Assembly (NCBI GenBank): GCA_963705955.1
Contig: CAVPLH010000010.1
Location: 124,001 to 188,000, forward strand
Direction of reading: 5' to 3'
Length of the DNA stretch: 64,000 nucleotides
Source of the DNA: WHSW01 sp963705955
GTDB taxonomy: Bacteria > Actinomycetota > Thermoleophilia > Solirubrobacterales > 70-9
In this document: piece after piece, positions 18,695-28,212 of the stretch
Layout of the letters: each line of letters begins with the position of its first letter
Numbering within the stretch: the first letter of the stretch is position 1
Position numbers and translations under genes: made by a program
The notes under the pieces: model-generated
What the model was told of the DNA's origin: nothing
The model's input: the letters and a program-made list of their open reading frames with translations, nothing else
The model's database searches: none

Positions 18695-19726
18695 ATGCAG
18701 CAGCTGCCGACACTTCAGCCAATCGAGACACCCGGGCTGACGCGGGACGAGATCGCGAGCCTCTCCGACGAGGTCCGCGCACTCGCCGCGCAGCGAAACG
18801 CGGTCATCCTCGCCCACAACTACCAGGTGCCCGAGATTCAGGACGTCGCCGACCGGATGGGCGACTCGCTCGGGCTCTCGCGGGCTGCGGCGTCGACGGA
18901 CGCCGACGTGATCGTCTTCTGCGGCGTCCACTTCATGGCCGAGACCGCGTCGATCCTCTCGCCCGCGAAGACGGTGTTGATCCCCGACCCGGATGCGGGC
19001 TGCTCGCTCGCGGACTCGATCGACGCGGACCAGCTGCGCGCCTGGAAGGCGGACCATCCCGGCGCGATCGTGGTCATGTACGTGAACACGTCGGCCGAGG
19101 TCAAGGCGGAGACGGACTACTGCTGCACGTCATCCAACGCGGTCGCCGTCGTCGAGCACATCTGGGCCGAGCACGGCCCCGAGACGGAGATCCTCTTCGG
19201 CCCCGACATGTGGCTGGGATCGTTCGTCGCCCGGGAGACCGGCCTCGCCTCGGACCCGGTGCGCTACGCGCGCTTCCACGTCTGGGACGGCGAGTGCCAC
19301 GTCCACGCCGGGATCCGTCCCGAGGACATCACCGAGACCCGGTCCGAGCACCCGGACGCCGAGTTCCTGATCCATCCCGAGTGCGGCTGCTCGACCCAGG
19401 CGCTCGAGTACGTCGCCTCCGGCGACATCTCCTCGGACGGGGTGCACATGCTCTCGACCTCGGGGATGCTCGATCACGTCTCCGAGCACCCCGACGGTGA
19501 GTTCATCGTCGCCACCGAGAACGGAATGCTCTACCCGCTCCAGCAGGCGGCGCCCGAGGCGCGGCTGATCGAGGCGAACCGGATGGCGTTCTGCAAGTAC
19601 ATGAAGATGATCACGCTGCCGAAGCTACGAGACTCGCTTCGCGAGATGAAGGTCGAGGTCAAGGTGCCGGTCCAGATCGCCGAGCGCGCCCTGATCCCGA
19701 TCGAGCGGATGGTTGCAATCGACTGA
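18695..19726 (+). CDS. nadA: Quinolinate synthase A
   Basis: [4Fe-4S] enzyme condensing iminoaspartate and dihydroxyacetone phosphate to quinolinate. 343 residues from ATG 18695, with AAGGA six bases upstream. Motifs: ILAHNYQVPEIQDVADRMGDSLGLS, VIVFCGVHFMAETASIL, PDAGCSLADS, YVNTSAEVKAETDYCCTSSNA, and HPECGCSTQ. The cysteines in these segments supply the three cluster ligands. The iminoaspartate source (nadB or aspartate dehydrogenase) is not in the window; nadC is upstream on the same strand. Confidence 0.96.
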   Translation: MQQLPTLQPIETPGLTRDEIASLSDEVRALAAQRNAVILAHNYQVPEIQDVADRMGDSLGLSRAAASTDADVIVFCGVHFMAETASILSPAKTVLIPDPDAGCSLADSIDADQLRAWKADHPGAIVVMYVNTSAEVKAETDYCCTSSNAVAVVEHIWAEHGPETEILFGPDMWLGSFVARETGLASDPVRYARFHVWDGECHVHAGIRPEDITETRSEHPDAEFLIHPECGCSTQALEYVASGDISSDGVHMLSTSGMLDHVSEHPDGEFIVATENGMLYPLQQAAPEARLIEANRMAFCKYMKMITLPKLRDSLREMKVEVKVPVQIAERALIPIERMVAID

Positions 19727-19839
19727 CAGTTCGTGGTTGCAATTCACCGGCGCTGTCGGATAGGGTCCGCAGACCATTCACATCAGCCGGGGGGATGTGC
19801 CGTATCTGTGCGCCGTCCTCCCCGACCACAGGAGCCTAG

Positions 19840-21952
19840 ATGCCCAAGCAGGTGGACGTTTCAGGAGCAGGACAAGCGGTTGACCGACGGCCGTTGAAAC
19901 GGCGCACACTCGCCGTGACGATCGCCGCGATCGCCGCGATCGCGGTCGGGATCGTCGGTGCACCGGCGGCCCAGGCCGCCCCCGACAGCGAGGGGAGCGA
20001 CTTCTGGCTCGCGTTCACGGGCAACTTCAATGGCGGCGCCCAGAAGACGCTGTTCATCACCGGGCGCACGGCGACCAGCGGTACGGTCGACATCCCGGGG
20101 CTCGGGTTCTCGTCGCCCTTCAACGTCACCCCCGGGACGGTGACCTCGGTCGACCTGCCGGCGGACAGCGAGCTCGACAATGCGGAGGGCGTTGAGGCGA
20201 AGGGGATCCACGTCACCGCCGCCAATGAGGTCTCGGTCTACGGGCTCAGTCGGCTTCAGTTCACCACCGACGCCTACCTCGGGCTGCCGACCGACGTGCT
20301 CGGCACCCACAACCTCGTGCTCGGGATCGGCACCGGGCTCGGCGGCACCTCGGAGTTCGGGATCGCCGCGAGCGAGGACGGAACGACGGTGACGATCACG
20401 CCGACCGTCGACGGGGCCGGCGGGAGGACCGCGGGCACCCCCTACAACATCTCGCTCAACAAGGGCGACGCGTACCAGTTGCGGGCGGCCGTCGCGCAGA
20501 CGGATCTGAGCGGCACCGTGGTCGAGTCGGACAAGCCGGTCGCCGTCTACGGCGGCCACCAGTGCGCAAACATCCCCGACGAGAACTTCACCGCGTGCGA
20601 CTACATCGTCGAGCAGATGCCGCCGACCGACACCTGGGGGCGGAGCTTCGTCACCGTGCCGCTGAAGACCCGTCTGAACGGCGACACGTTCCGCTTCCTC
20701 GCCTCCCAGGACAACACCACGGTCTCGGTGAACGGCTCGCCGGTGGCGACCCTGAACCGCGGCCAGGTCCACCAGCAGATCATCGACGGCCAGTCGGAGA
20801 TCAGCTCCGACAAGCCGATCCTCGTCGGCCAGTACTCGAACTCGTCCTCCTACGACGGGGTCACCTCGGATCCGTTCGAGATGCTGATCCCGCCCCAGGA
20901 GCAGTTCCTCAGCGCGCTACACGGTGAGCACCCCGGCCTCGGGCTTCTCGGGCAACTTCATCAACCTGGTCGCCCAGACATCCGACACCGGCAACGTGGC
21001 CCTCGACGGCGGCGCGGTCGGCTCGGGGGCGTTCAGCCCGATCGGCTCGAGTGGCTTCTCGGGTGCCCAGGTGGACGTCGCGCTCGGCGCCCACAACCTG
21101 AATTCGAACCAGCCGTTCGGCGCCTTCCAGTACGGGTTCGCGTCGTTCGACTCCTACGGCTATGCCGGCGGCGAGGCGTTCGCGCCGATCGCGCGGGTGG
21201 CGTCGATCACGGTCGAGCCGCCGACCGAGAGGATCCGCGTCAACACCGAGCGGTGCGTGACCGCGACACCGCGCGACACGAACGGGACCGGAGTCCCCGA
21301 CGTGCGGGTCGACTTCGAGGTCACGGGCGTGAACACGGCGTCCGGGTTCCAGACGGCGGACTCGAGCGGTAACGCGCAGTTCTGCTACACCGGCACGAAC
21401 CTCGGCGACGACACGATCAAGGCGTCGGTCGGCCAGATCTCCGGCACGGCGACGAAGACCTGGGTCCTGTCGCTGGGCACCTGCAAGGGCAAGGAGGTCA
21501 CGATCGACGGCACCGACGGCAACGACACGATCACCGGCACGGACGCAGCGGACGTGATCTCGGGCAACGGTGGCAACGACACGATCAGCGGCCTGCAGGG
21601 CAACGACGCGATCTGCGGTCGTTCCGGAAACGACAAGGTCAAGGGTGACGAGGGCAACGACCAGGTGCTCGGCGGCAAGAAGAAGGATCAGGTCAAGGGT
21701 GGAGACGGCAACGACTTCGTCCGCGGCCAGACCGGAAAGGACAAGCTCAGCGGCGGCGACGGCAACGACAAGCTGATCGCCAACAAGGGTGCCGACAAGC
21801 TGAGCGCGAACGCCGGCAACGACAAGCTCAAGGCGAGCAACGGGGACGACAACCTCTACGGCGGCCCGGGCAACGACAAGCTCGACGGCGGCCCGGGGCA
21901 CAACCGCTGCTTCCCCGACGGCGGCAAGAACACGGAGAAGAACTGCAACTAG
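19840..21952 (+). CDS. Secreted IgGFc-binding-like protein with Ig-like domain and RTX repeats, frameshifted
   Basis: About 703 residues after removing one extra C at 20917. Signal segment: RRTLAVTIAAIAAIAVGIVGAPAAQA. Residues about 48-430 match the IgGFc-binding N-terminal pattern (GSDFWLAFTGNFNG, TLFITGRTATSGTV, GIHVTAANEVSVYGL). Then comes an Ig-like segment (VDFEVTGVNTASGFQTADSSGNAQFCYTGTN). The C-terminus has about ten RTX-type nonapeptides (GTDGNDTITG, GGNGNDTISG, GGDGNDKLIA). Early copies are normal calcium binders; later ones are lysine-rich (GKKKDQVKGG, ANKGADKLSA). Exported and probably calcium-folded; ligand unknown. The RTX part repeats at DNA level but is coding. Confidence 0.85.
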
Positions 21953-21962
21953 GCGAGCGGAT

Positions 21963-21990
21963 CGGGCGGGGCGCCTCGGCGTCCCGCCCG
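21963..21990 (+). terminator. GC-rich hairpin after the RTX gene
   Basis: CGGGCGGG and CCCGCCCG form an 8-bp stem round a 12-base loop, ten bases after the stop. There is no T-run, as often in high-GC genomes, so terminator function is inferred from place and stem. Confidence 0.45.
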
Positions 21991-22044
21991 GCCCGGCCGC
22001 CTGCAGACCGCCGACGAGCGGGCTCGCAGTGATAGCTTGAGCGC

Positions 22045-22945
22045 GTGCTCGGGGTTGCGGCGCGACTCATCCTCGGGGGGCTGCTCGCGGCGACCGGGTT
22101 CGCGAAGCTGGCGAGCCCGGGCTCGAGCCGGGCCGCAACGGCCACCTTCGGGATCGCCGGCCGGCGGACGCAGTGGCTGGCGTGGGCGCTCCTGATCGGC
22201 GCCGAGCTGCTGCTCGGGATCGGCGTGATCGCGGGGTCGGACACCGCAGCCTGGCTCGCGGCGGCGCTGATGGGGATCTTCGCGGCGACGATGGTCGGCG
22301 CGATCCTCCAGGGCAGGGCCGGCGCTCCCTGCGCCTGCTTCGGCGCCCGCTCGACCGTGAGCTGGACCGCGGTCGCCCGCAACCTGGCGCTGGCGATCGG
22401 ATTCGCGGCGCTGACGTTCCTTCCCGAGGACCGGCTGTCCACCGACCAGTGGCTCGGGCTCGGGCTGGCTGATCGCGCTGCTCGCCTGCGCGGCGCTCGT
22501 CGTCGCGGTCCTCGCTCTCGCCCGGGAGGTCGGAATGCTGCGCCTGCGGCTCGGGCCCGCATCGGCGCTCGAGATCGCCGGCGAGGGCCCGGACCTCGGC
22601 CTCAGGACCGGCCTGATCGCCCGTTTCGAGCCCGGTCCGGCGACCGAGCTCGCGCTCGGCGTCTTCCTCTCCGAGGGCTGTCACGTCTGCCGCGGACTCG
22701 ATCCCGCGATCCGCTCGCTGGCCGCCGACCCGATCCTCGCGGTCCAGACCTTCGACGAGGTCGCCGACGCCGAGGTCTGGGGCGAGCTCTCGATCCCGGG
22801 TGCGCCCTACGCCGTAGCCCTCGATCCCGACGGGACCGTGCTCGCGAAGGGCGCGTTCAACACCCTCGCCCAGCTCGAGAGCGTGATCGCGACCGCCGGG
22901 CGGCGTCGCGCCGACCGCGGTCTGGTGGAGTCGCTCGGTGTCTGA
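22045..22945 (+). CDS. MauE/DoxX-like membrane protein fused to thioredoxin-like domain, frameshifted
   Basis: GTG start. Residues 1-135 have four membrane segments and the MauE-type pattern VAARLILGGLLAATGFAKLASP, TQWLAWALLIGAELLLGIGV, GAPCACFGARS. After one extra C at 22465 the frame continues through a further membrane segment (LIALLACAALVVAVLALAREVG) into an extracytoplasmic thioredoxin-like domain: ALGVFLSEGCHVCRGLDPAI (CxxC), FDEVADAEVWGELSIPGAPYAVALDPDGTVLAKGAFNTLAQLESVI with its cis-Pro-like IPGAPY. In mau clusters MauE and the thioredoxin-like MauD are separate proteins needed to mature the Cys-rich small subunit; here both are in one chain of 299 residues. It overlaps the next gene by eight bases. 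Confidence 0.82.
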
Positions 22946-23516
22946 GCCGGCCGAGCGCGCGTTCGAGTCCCTGGCGCAGAACACGTCGCGGCGCGGATTC
23001 CTGTCGCGGGTCGGTGCCGCGCTCACGGCGGTGACGGCGAGCGGGCTCGTCGGCCGGGCGACGGAACGGGCGGACGCCGAGCGCTACTACGGATTCTGCG
23101 GCCACACCTATACGACCCATCCCTGCCCGCACCCGACGGGTCTTCCCCGCATCGACTTTCACGGATATCCGCTGCGCGCCTCGGACGGCCAACCGATCGA
23201 CAATCTCGGCCGCCCCGTGAACGGCAAGGGCCAGCCGGTCGACAACCGGGGCGAGGTCCTGCGCGACCCGGACGGACGGCCGCTGCCACCGGCGCCGCGG
23301 ACCAAGGTCTGCGACGAGACGTCGCGCCGCTTCGGGATGAGGACGTGGACGGACGGCAGCTGGTATCGCTGCTGTTCCGGCCACGTCCGCAAGCTCTCGG
23401 ACTGTTGCTCGTACTCGCAGAAGCGGATCAACGGTGACGCCGCGCTCGCGGGCTACTGCCATCACGGACGCAAGGTCTTCTGCGTCATGTACGTGCAGAC
23501 GAAGGTCCCGTGCTGA
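22938..23516 (+). CDS. Tat-exported Cys-rich protein resembling methylamine dehydrogenase light chain
   Basis: 192 residues. A twin-arginine leader (SRRGFLSRVGAALTAV, residues 18-33) is followed by a Cys-rich domain with ten cysteines: 54, 63, 125, 145, 146, 156, 157, 174, 182 and 192. The C-terminal half (GSWYRCCSGH, DCCSYSQ, GYCHHGRKVFC) follows the spacing of the MauA light chain, which carries the tryptophan tryptophylquinone cofactor. Trp142 aligns with the first cofactor Trp by eye, but the second position appears to be Tyr173. Residues 83-117 are a repeated linker of the type DGQPIDNLGRPV/KGQPVDNRGEV. Partners on both sides are redox and maturation proteins. Function is inferred. Confidence 0.7.
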   Translation: MSEPAERAFESLAQNTSRRGFLSRVGAALTAVTASGLVGRATERADAERYYGFCGHTYTTHPCPHPTGLPRIDFHGYPLRASDGQPIDNLGRPVNGKGQPVDNRGEVLRDPDGRPLPPAPRTKVCDETSRRFGMRTWTDGSWYRCCSGHVRKLSDCCSYSQKRINGDAALAGYCHHGRKVFCVMYVQTKVPC

Positions 23517-24922
23517 GCGTCGCGCTCGCGCTCGCCGCCGTGCTCGCCGGCGTCGCGGGCACCTGGTCGCCATGCGGTTTCTCGATGATCGAGACGATCG
23601 GCCCCGCCGGACACACGGCTGGCCGGGCGACGACGATCGCCGCCTGCGCCACCTTGACCCTCGGCGCGGCCGCCGGCGGCGTGCTCACGTACGGCGCCCT
23701 CGCGGTGCTCGGAGCGCTGCTGCAGGCGGCGGGCTTCGGCGCCCCGTACCTGGCCGCGGCGGTGCTCGCCGCCGCCGCGGCGGTCGGTGAGCTGCGCGGA
23801 GCGGCGATCCTGCCGCAGGTCCGGCGCCAGCTCCCCGAGCACTGGCGGCGGCTGATGCCGATGCCGCTCGCCGCCGGCCTCTACGGGGTGCTGCTCGGGC
23901 TCGGCTTCACGACCTTCGTGCTCAGCTTCGGGGTCTTCGCGCTCGCCGGGATCGTCTTCGCAGTCGGCGATCCGGCGGTCGGGATCGCGGTCGGACTCGC
24001 GTTCGGCGTCGGCCGCGCGCTGCCCGTGGCGCTGGTCGCGCCGATCGCCGATCGCGAGTCCGGCAAGCGGGTCCTCGAGACGATGGCCGAGCGCCCCGCG
24101 ATCTACCGCGGGCTGCGCCGCGGCGACGGGATCGCGCTGCTCGTCGCCGCGGCGGCGCTCATCGTCCCGAACACGGCGGGCGCCGCACAGACCGAGGCGA
24201 GGCGGGCGGCGGATCCCGCGGTCGGTGGCGGCGATCTCGCCTTCCAGCGCCCCGACGGGAGCGCGGTCCTTCGTCGCGACGGCCGCAGCCTGGAGCTCCC
24301 GGGAGCCGAGCCGGCGCTCGGAGACGGACGCGTCGCGCTCGTCAGCGGCGGGCGGATCGAGATCCTCTCGGCTGCGGATCTGGCCGTCGTCGCTCGGCTT
24401 CGGGCGCCCGACGCGGACGCGGTCGCGATCTCCCGCCACTGGCTGGTCTGGCGCGAGCACCGAAACCGCCGCGACTTCCTGCGCGCTCGAAGCCTCTCCG
24501 ATCCACGCGCGCCCGGGCCGGTCCGGTCGCTCGCCGTCGCCGGTCGCCGGGCGCAGATCGGACGCCCGAGCCTCGACGACAACCGGGTCGTCTACGCCCG
24601 CGCGACGCCGCACGCGAACCTGATCGTCAAGCGCGCTCTAGGCGCCCGCAAGCCCGGCCGCGCCAAGGCCACGGTGATCCGCTCTGTGATCGCGGGGCTC
24701 TCGAACCCGGCGATTCGCGGCAATCAGCTGCTCTACGTGCGCAGCACGCGCCGCGGCGACGTGCTGAAGCTCGTTTCGATCGGAGGCAGGGGCAGCGGCA
24801 GGACCCTGCTCGTCCGCCGCGGCGCGACGCTGTGGTCGACGGCGCTGTCCGAGAAGCGCGCCTACGTCACCCTGATCGCGGGCACGGCGCCGCGCGAGAA
24901 GATCCTCTCCGTGGGGCGCTGA
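23510..24922 (+). CDS. MauF/CcdA-like membrane protein fused to propeller-like extracytoplasmic domain
   Basis: 470 residues; GTG start overlapping the previous gene by seven bases. Residues 1-225 have six to seven membrane segments in a DsbD/CcdA-like pattern, with Cys22 in TWSPCGFSMIE and Cys46 in the next helix. The second Cys expected in the fourth helix of CcdA is absent, so it is not an ordinary thiol transporter. Residues about 235-470 are soluble and beta-rich, with repeated short strands (AISRHWLVWRE, DDNRVVYARA, RGNQLLYVRS, SEKRAYVTLI) that suggest a propeller. In methylamine dehydrogenase the large subunit is a propeller, so this may be the docking partner of the preceding protein. 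It is convergent with the ABC permease, three bases away. Confidence 0.72.
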   Translation: MLSVALALAAVLAGVAGTWSPCGFSMIETIGPAGHTAGRATTIAACATLTLGAAAGGVLTYGALAVLGALLQAAGFGAPYLAAAVLAAAAAVGELRGAAILPQVRRQLPEHWRRLMPMPLAAGLYGVLLGLGFTTFVLSFGVFALAGIVFAVGDPAVGIAVGLAFGVGRALPVALVAPIADRESGKRVLETMAERPAIYRGLRRGDGIALLVAAAALIVPNTAGAAQTEARRAADPAVGGGDLAFQRPDGSAVLRRDGRSLELPGAEPALGDGRVALVSGGRIEILSAADLAVVARLRAPDADAVAISRHWLVWREHRNRRDFLRARSLSDPRAPGPVRSLAVAGRRAQIGRPSLDDNRVVYARATPHANLIVKRALGARKPGRAKATVIRSVIAGLSNPAIRGNQLLYVRSTRRGDVLKLVSIGGRGSGRTLLVRRGATLWSTALSEKRAYVTLIAGTAPREKILSVGR

Positions 24923-24925
24923 GCG

Positions 24926-27475
24926 CTACTCGTAGGCGAGCGCCTCGAGGACGTCGTGTCGTGAGGCCCGCCTCGCCGGTCCGATCGCTGCCAGCACCCC
25001 CGCGATCGCGGCGAGGACCAGCAGCGCGAGCAGCGTCCCGACCGGGATCGTCAGCGTGAAGCCCTCGTCGGCGAGCGGGCGGCTGGCGATGATCGCGAAG
25101 ACGACGCCGAGGATCGCCCCGAGCACCGCCCCGATCAGCGCCGTGATCACCGCCTCGTAGCGGACGATCCGCCTCACCTGGCGTCGCGAGGCGCCGAGCG
25201 CCCGGATCAGCCCCAGCTCGCGGGTGCGCTCGTGGATCGAGAGCGCGAGCGTGTTGACGATCCCGAACAGCGACACGAGCACGGAGAGCAGCAGCAGGGC
25301 GTAGACGATCCCGAGCAGCGAGTCGAGCTGCTTCGCGATCGAGTCCTTGAGCCCCTGACGATCCTCCGACTTGACCGTGGGATAGTCCGTCGCGAGCGCC
25401 TCGTCGATCCCGGCGCGCACCGTCGTCGCGTCGGCGCCCGGTGCGAGTCCGACGAAGACGTTGGTCACGTCACGTGATTCGCCGTAGGCGGGGGCGTTGA
25501 CGTCGGACGCGGCGTAGTCGCCGATGAAGTCCGTGTTGTCGGTGAACGCGCCGGTGACCTCGTAGGTGATCGTCTTGCCGCTCGCCGTCTTGGCCTCGAA
25601 CGTGTCGCCGACGCCGATCCCGTTGTCGGCTCCCCACTTCTCGTCGATCACCGCGTCCGTGGGGCCGAGGTCGGTGAGCAGCGATTGCGATCCCTGCGTC
25701 CAGTCGAGCGACAGCACGTCGGCCGCCGTCCGTGGATCGATCAAGGTCAAGAAGCCCGATCCCGAGCCCTCGACCTCATCCTGGGTGTAGCGCAGCGGCG
25801 AGGCTACCCCGACTCCGTCGACGCCCCGGACCGCGGCCACGGTGCTCGCCGGGATGTCGGAGAAGCCGTCGTCGTTGGAGACGATCAGCTCACCGGCGAT
25901 CGTCTTGTCGATCGCATCGTCGATCGACCCACGCAGGCCGGCGGCGAACACGGCGACGAATGAGACCAGCGCCAGCCCGATCATCAGCGCCGCCGCGGTC
26001 GAGGCGGTGCGGGCCGGATTGCGGATCGCGTTCTCGCGCGCCAGACGCCCGGGGATCCCGCGCAGCTTCTCGAGCGGGACACCGACGAGCGAGGCGAGAG
26101 GCGTGACCAGCCTCGGGCTCAGCAACGCGACCCCGAGCAGGACCGCTGCGGCGCCGATCCCGACCCAGGCCTCGGCCGGCGAGAGGGCGTCGAAGAGGCC
26201 GACGACCATCAGGCCGAGGCCGGCCGCGATCAGGCAGATCGCGGCGATCGTTCGGGCACGACGCTCGCGGGTGGTCGCCGGCACGGCACCGTCGCGCAGG
26301 CCCGCGACCGGCGGGACCCGGGTCGCCCGCAGCGCCGGCAAGAACGCCGCGACCACGGTCAGCCCGGTGCCGAGCAGCAGCCCGACGATCACCGTCCGGG
26401 CCGCGATCACGGTCCCGGTGCTCGGCAGATCGATGCCGAGCGCCTTGAACAGCGAGTTGATCAGGGGCCCGAACCCGATCCCGGCGAGGACGCCGAGGAT
26501 CGCGGCGCCGAGTCCGATCGCGAACGCCTCGATCACCACCGAGGAGAGGATCTGACGCCGGTTTGCGCCCAGCGTGCGCAGCATCGCGAACTCGCGGGTC
26601 CGCTGGGCGACGGTGATCGAGAACGTGTTGAAGATCAGGAAGGCGGCGACGAACAGGGCGACCCCGGCGAAGATCAACAGCGCCGTCTTCAGGAAGCCGA
26701 TGAACTGGCCGACGTCGTCGCGCTGGGACTGCACGTTCTCGGCTCCGGTCTTCGCCTCGAGCGAGTGCGGCAGCGCCGCGGTCAGGTTGGCGGCGAGACG
26801 CTCGGGCGTCGTCCCCGGATCGGCGGCGACCTGGATCTGGTCGAGCCGGCCCTGCTTGGCGGTGATCCGCTGCGCCTCGGGGAGGGTGAACTCCGCCAGC
26901 GTCGCGCCCCCGAACGAGTCGACGCTGCCGAGCGTCGCGATCCCCGAGACGGTGTATTCGCCCGTCGCGCCCTTGCCGGCGATCTCGATCCGGTCGCCGA
27001 CCGCGAACCCCTCGTCGTCGGCAGAGGCCTTGTCGATCACGACCTCGTCGGCCGTCGTCGGCTTGTGGCCCTCGACGTAGGTGAGCGGGTCGAAGCGCTC
27101 GGGGACGACCGAGAAGCCGAAGCTCGGCGCCCCGTTACCGCCCCGGGGGTCGCCGTCCGCGCCGATGATCGAGACCTGCGGATCGCTGATCCCGCCGGCG
27201 GCCGCGGCGACGCCGTCGACCCGCTCGACCCGGTCGAGGACGTGCTCGCTGAACGGCGGCACCTGGCTGTCCTCGGTGTCGATCACCTCGCGCGTCGTGA
27301 CGACCGCGTCGACCCCCTTGTTGGACTGGGTGAAGATCTCGTCGAAGGAGCGATCGATCGTGTCGGTGAGCACGTAGGTGCCGGCGACCATCATCACCCC
27401 GAGCACGATCGCGAGCGCGGTCAGCGCGGTGCGGAGCTTGCGCTCCGCGAGGTTGCGGATCGCGATCGCAGCCAT
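24926..27475 (-). CDS. ABC transporter permease, MacB/FtsX type with two FtsX units
   Basis: 849 residues. The N-terminal AAIAIRNLAERKLRTALTALAIVLGVMMVAGTYVLTDTI gives the first membrane helix, followed by a large extracytoplasmic MacB-core domain (about 45-260). Three helices come next (FLKTALLIFAGVALFVAAFLIFNTF...). A central repeat starts again at RENAIRNPARTASTAAALMIGLALVSFVAVF. The second periplasmic domain ends before LLGIVYALLLLSVLVSLFGIVNTLALSIHERTRELGLIRALGASRRQVRRI. Such permeases export peptides, lipids or lipoproteins rather than import. ATG overlaps the stop of the ATPase gene as ATGA. Substrate unknown. Confidence 0.9.
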   Translation of the reverse strand: MAAIAIRNLAERKLRTALTALAIVLGVMMVAGTYVLTDTIDRSFDEIFTQSNKGVDAVVTTREVIDTEDSQVPPFSEHVLDRVERVDGVAAAAGGISDPQVSIIGADGDPRGGNGAPSFGFSVVPERFDPLTYVEGHKPTTADEVVIDKASADDEGFAVGDRIEIAGKGATGEYTVSGIATLGSVDSFGGATLAEFTLPEAQRITAKQGRLDQIQVAADPGTTPERLAANLTAALPHSLEAKTGAENVQSQRDDVGQFIGFLKTALLIFAGVALFVAAFLIFNTFSITVAQRTREFAMLRTLGANRRQILSSVVIEAFAIGLGAAILGVLAGIGFGPLINSLFKALGIDLPSTGTVIAARTVIVGLLLGTGLTVVAAFLPALRATRVPPVAGLRDGAVPATTRERRARTIAAICLIAAGLGLMVVGLFDALSPAEAWVGIGAAAVLLGVALLSPRLVTPLASLVGVPLEKLRGIPGRLARENAIRNPARTASTAAALMIGLALVSFVAVFAAGLRGSIDDAIDKTIAGELIVSNDDGFSDIPASTVAAVRGVDGVGVASPLRYTQDEVEGSGSGFLTLIDPRTAADVLSLDWTQGSQSLLTDLGPTDAVIDEKWGADNGIGVGDTFEAKTASGKTITYEVTGAFTDNTDFIGDYAASDVNAPAYGESRDVTNVFVGLAPGADATTVRAGIDEALATDYPTVKSEDRQGLKDSIAKQLDSLLGIVYALLLLSVLVSLFGIVNTLALSIHERTRELGLIRALGASRRQVRRIVRYEAVITALIGAVLGAILGVVFAIIASRPLADEGFTLTIPVGTLLALLVLAAIAGVLAAIGPARRASRHDVLEALAYE

Positions 27476-28212
27476 CAGGCCACCTGCTGCATCAGGCCCG
27501 CGACCTGCTCCGCGTCGACGGCGGGCTCGTCGCGGACGATCCGGCCGTCGACCAGCACGAGGACGCGATCGGCGACCGCGGCGGCGACCGGGTCGTGGGT
27601 GACCATGACCACGGTCTGGCCGAGCTCGTCCACCGCTCGCCGCAGCAGCGCCAGAACCTCGTCGCTGGTCCGGGAGTCGAGGTTGCCCGTCGGCTCGTCG
27701 GCGAACACGACCGCGGGTGCGCTGAGCAGCGCCCGGGCGATCGCGACCCGCTGCTGCTGTCCGCCCGAGAGCTGAGCCGGGCGGTGATCGAGCCGGTCGC
27801 CGAGCCCGACCGCGTCGATCAGCTGCTCGAGCCGGGCCGGATCGGGCTTCCGGCCGGCCAGCTTCAACGGCAGGAGGATGTTCTCGCGCGCGTCGAGCAC
27901 CGGCAGCAGGTTGTAGAACTGGAACACGAAGCCGACCTTGTCGCGGCGCAGCTCGGTCAACTCGGCGTCGTCGAGCTCGCCGAGGTCGATCCCGTCGATC
28001 ACCACGGTCCCCGCGGTCGGCCGGTCGAGGCCCGCGAGGCAGTGCATCAGGGTCGACTTTCCGGAGCCGGAAGGACCCATGATCGCCGTCAGCCGGCCTT
28101 TGGGGAAGTCGACGTCGACGCCGTCGAGCGCCCGCACCTGGGCCTGCCCCTCCCCGAACACGCGGCCGACGTCGACGGCTCTGACGATTGGCAGATCGGT
28201 GGATTGGCTCAA
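27475..28212 (-). CDS. ABC transporter ATP-binding protein, MacB/LolD type
   Basis: 245 residues from a TTG at 28212, chosen because AAAGGA lies six bases upstream and the family N-terminus begins there (IVRAVDVGRVFGEGQAQVRALDGVDVDF). Walker A GPSGSGKST, signature LSGGQQQR, Walker B VVFADEPTG and switch His in MVTHD are intact. FQFYNLLPVLDARENI is the Q-loop region typical of the MacB/LolD class. It energises the permease encoded next with a 1-base overlap. It faces the transketolase genes across a 296-bp divergent region. Confidence 0.93.
   Translation of the reverse strand: MSQSTDLPIVRAVDVGRVFGEGQAQVRALDGVDVDFPKGRLTAIMGPSGSGKSTLMHCLAGLDRPTAGTVVIDGIDLGELDDAELTELRRDKVGFVFQFYNLLPVLDARENILLPLKLAGRKPDPARLEQLIDAVGLGDRLDHRPAQLSGGQQQRVAIARALLSAPAVVFADEPTGNLDSRTSDEVLALLRRAVDELGQTVVMVTHDPVAAAVADRVLVLVDGRIVRDEPAVDAEQVAGLMQQVA

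Noticed and set aside
21480..21900. Repeated DNA units that could suggest a CRISPR or satellite
   Set aside because: They are codons of RTX nonapeptides; period 27 bases, imperfect, and coding.
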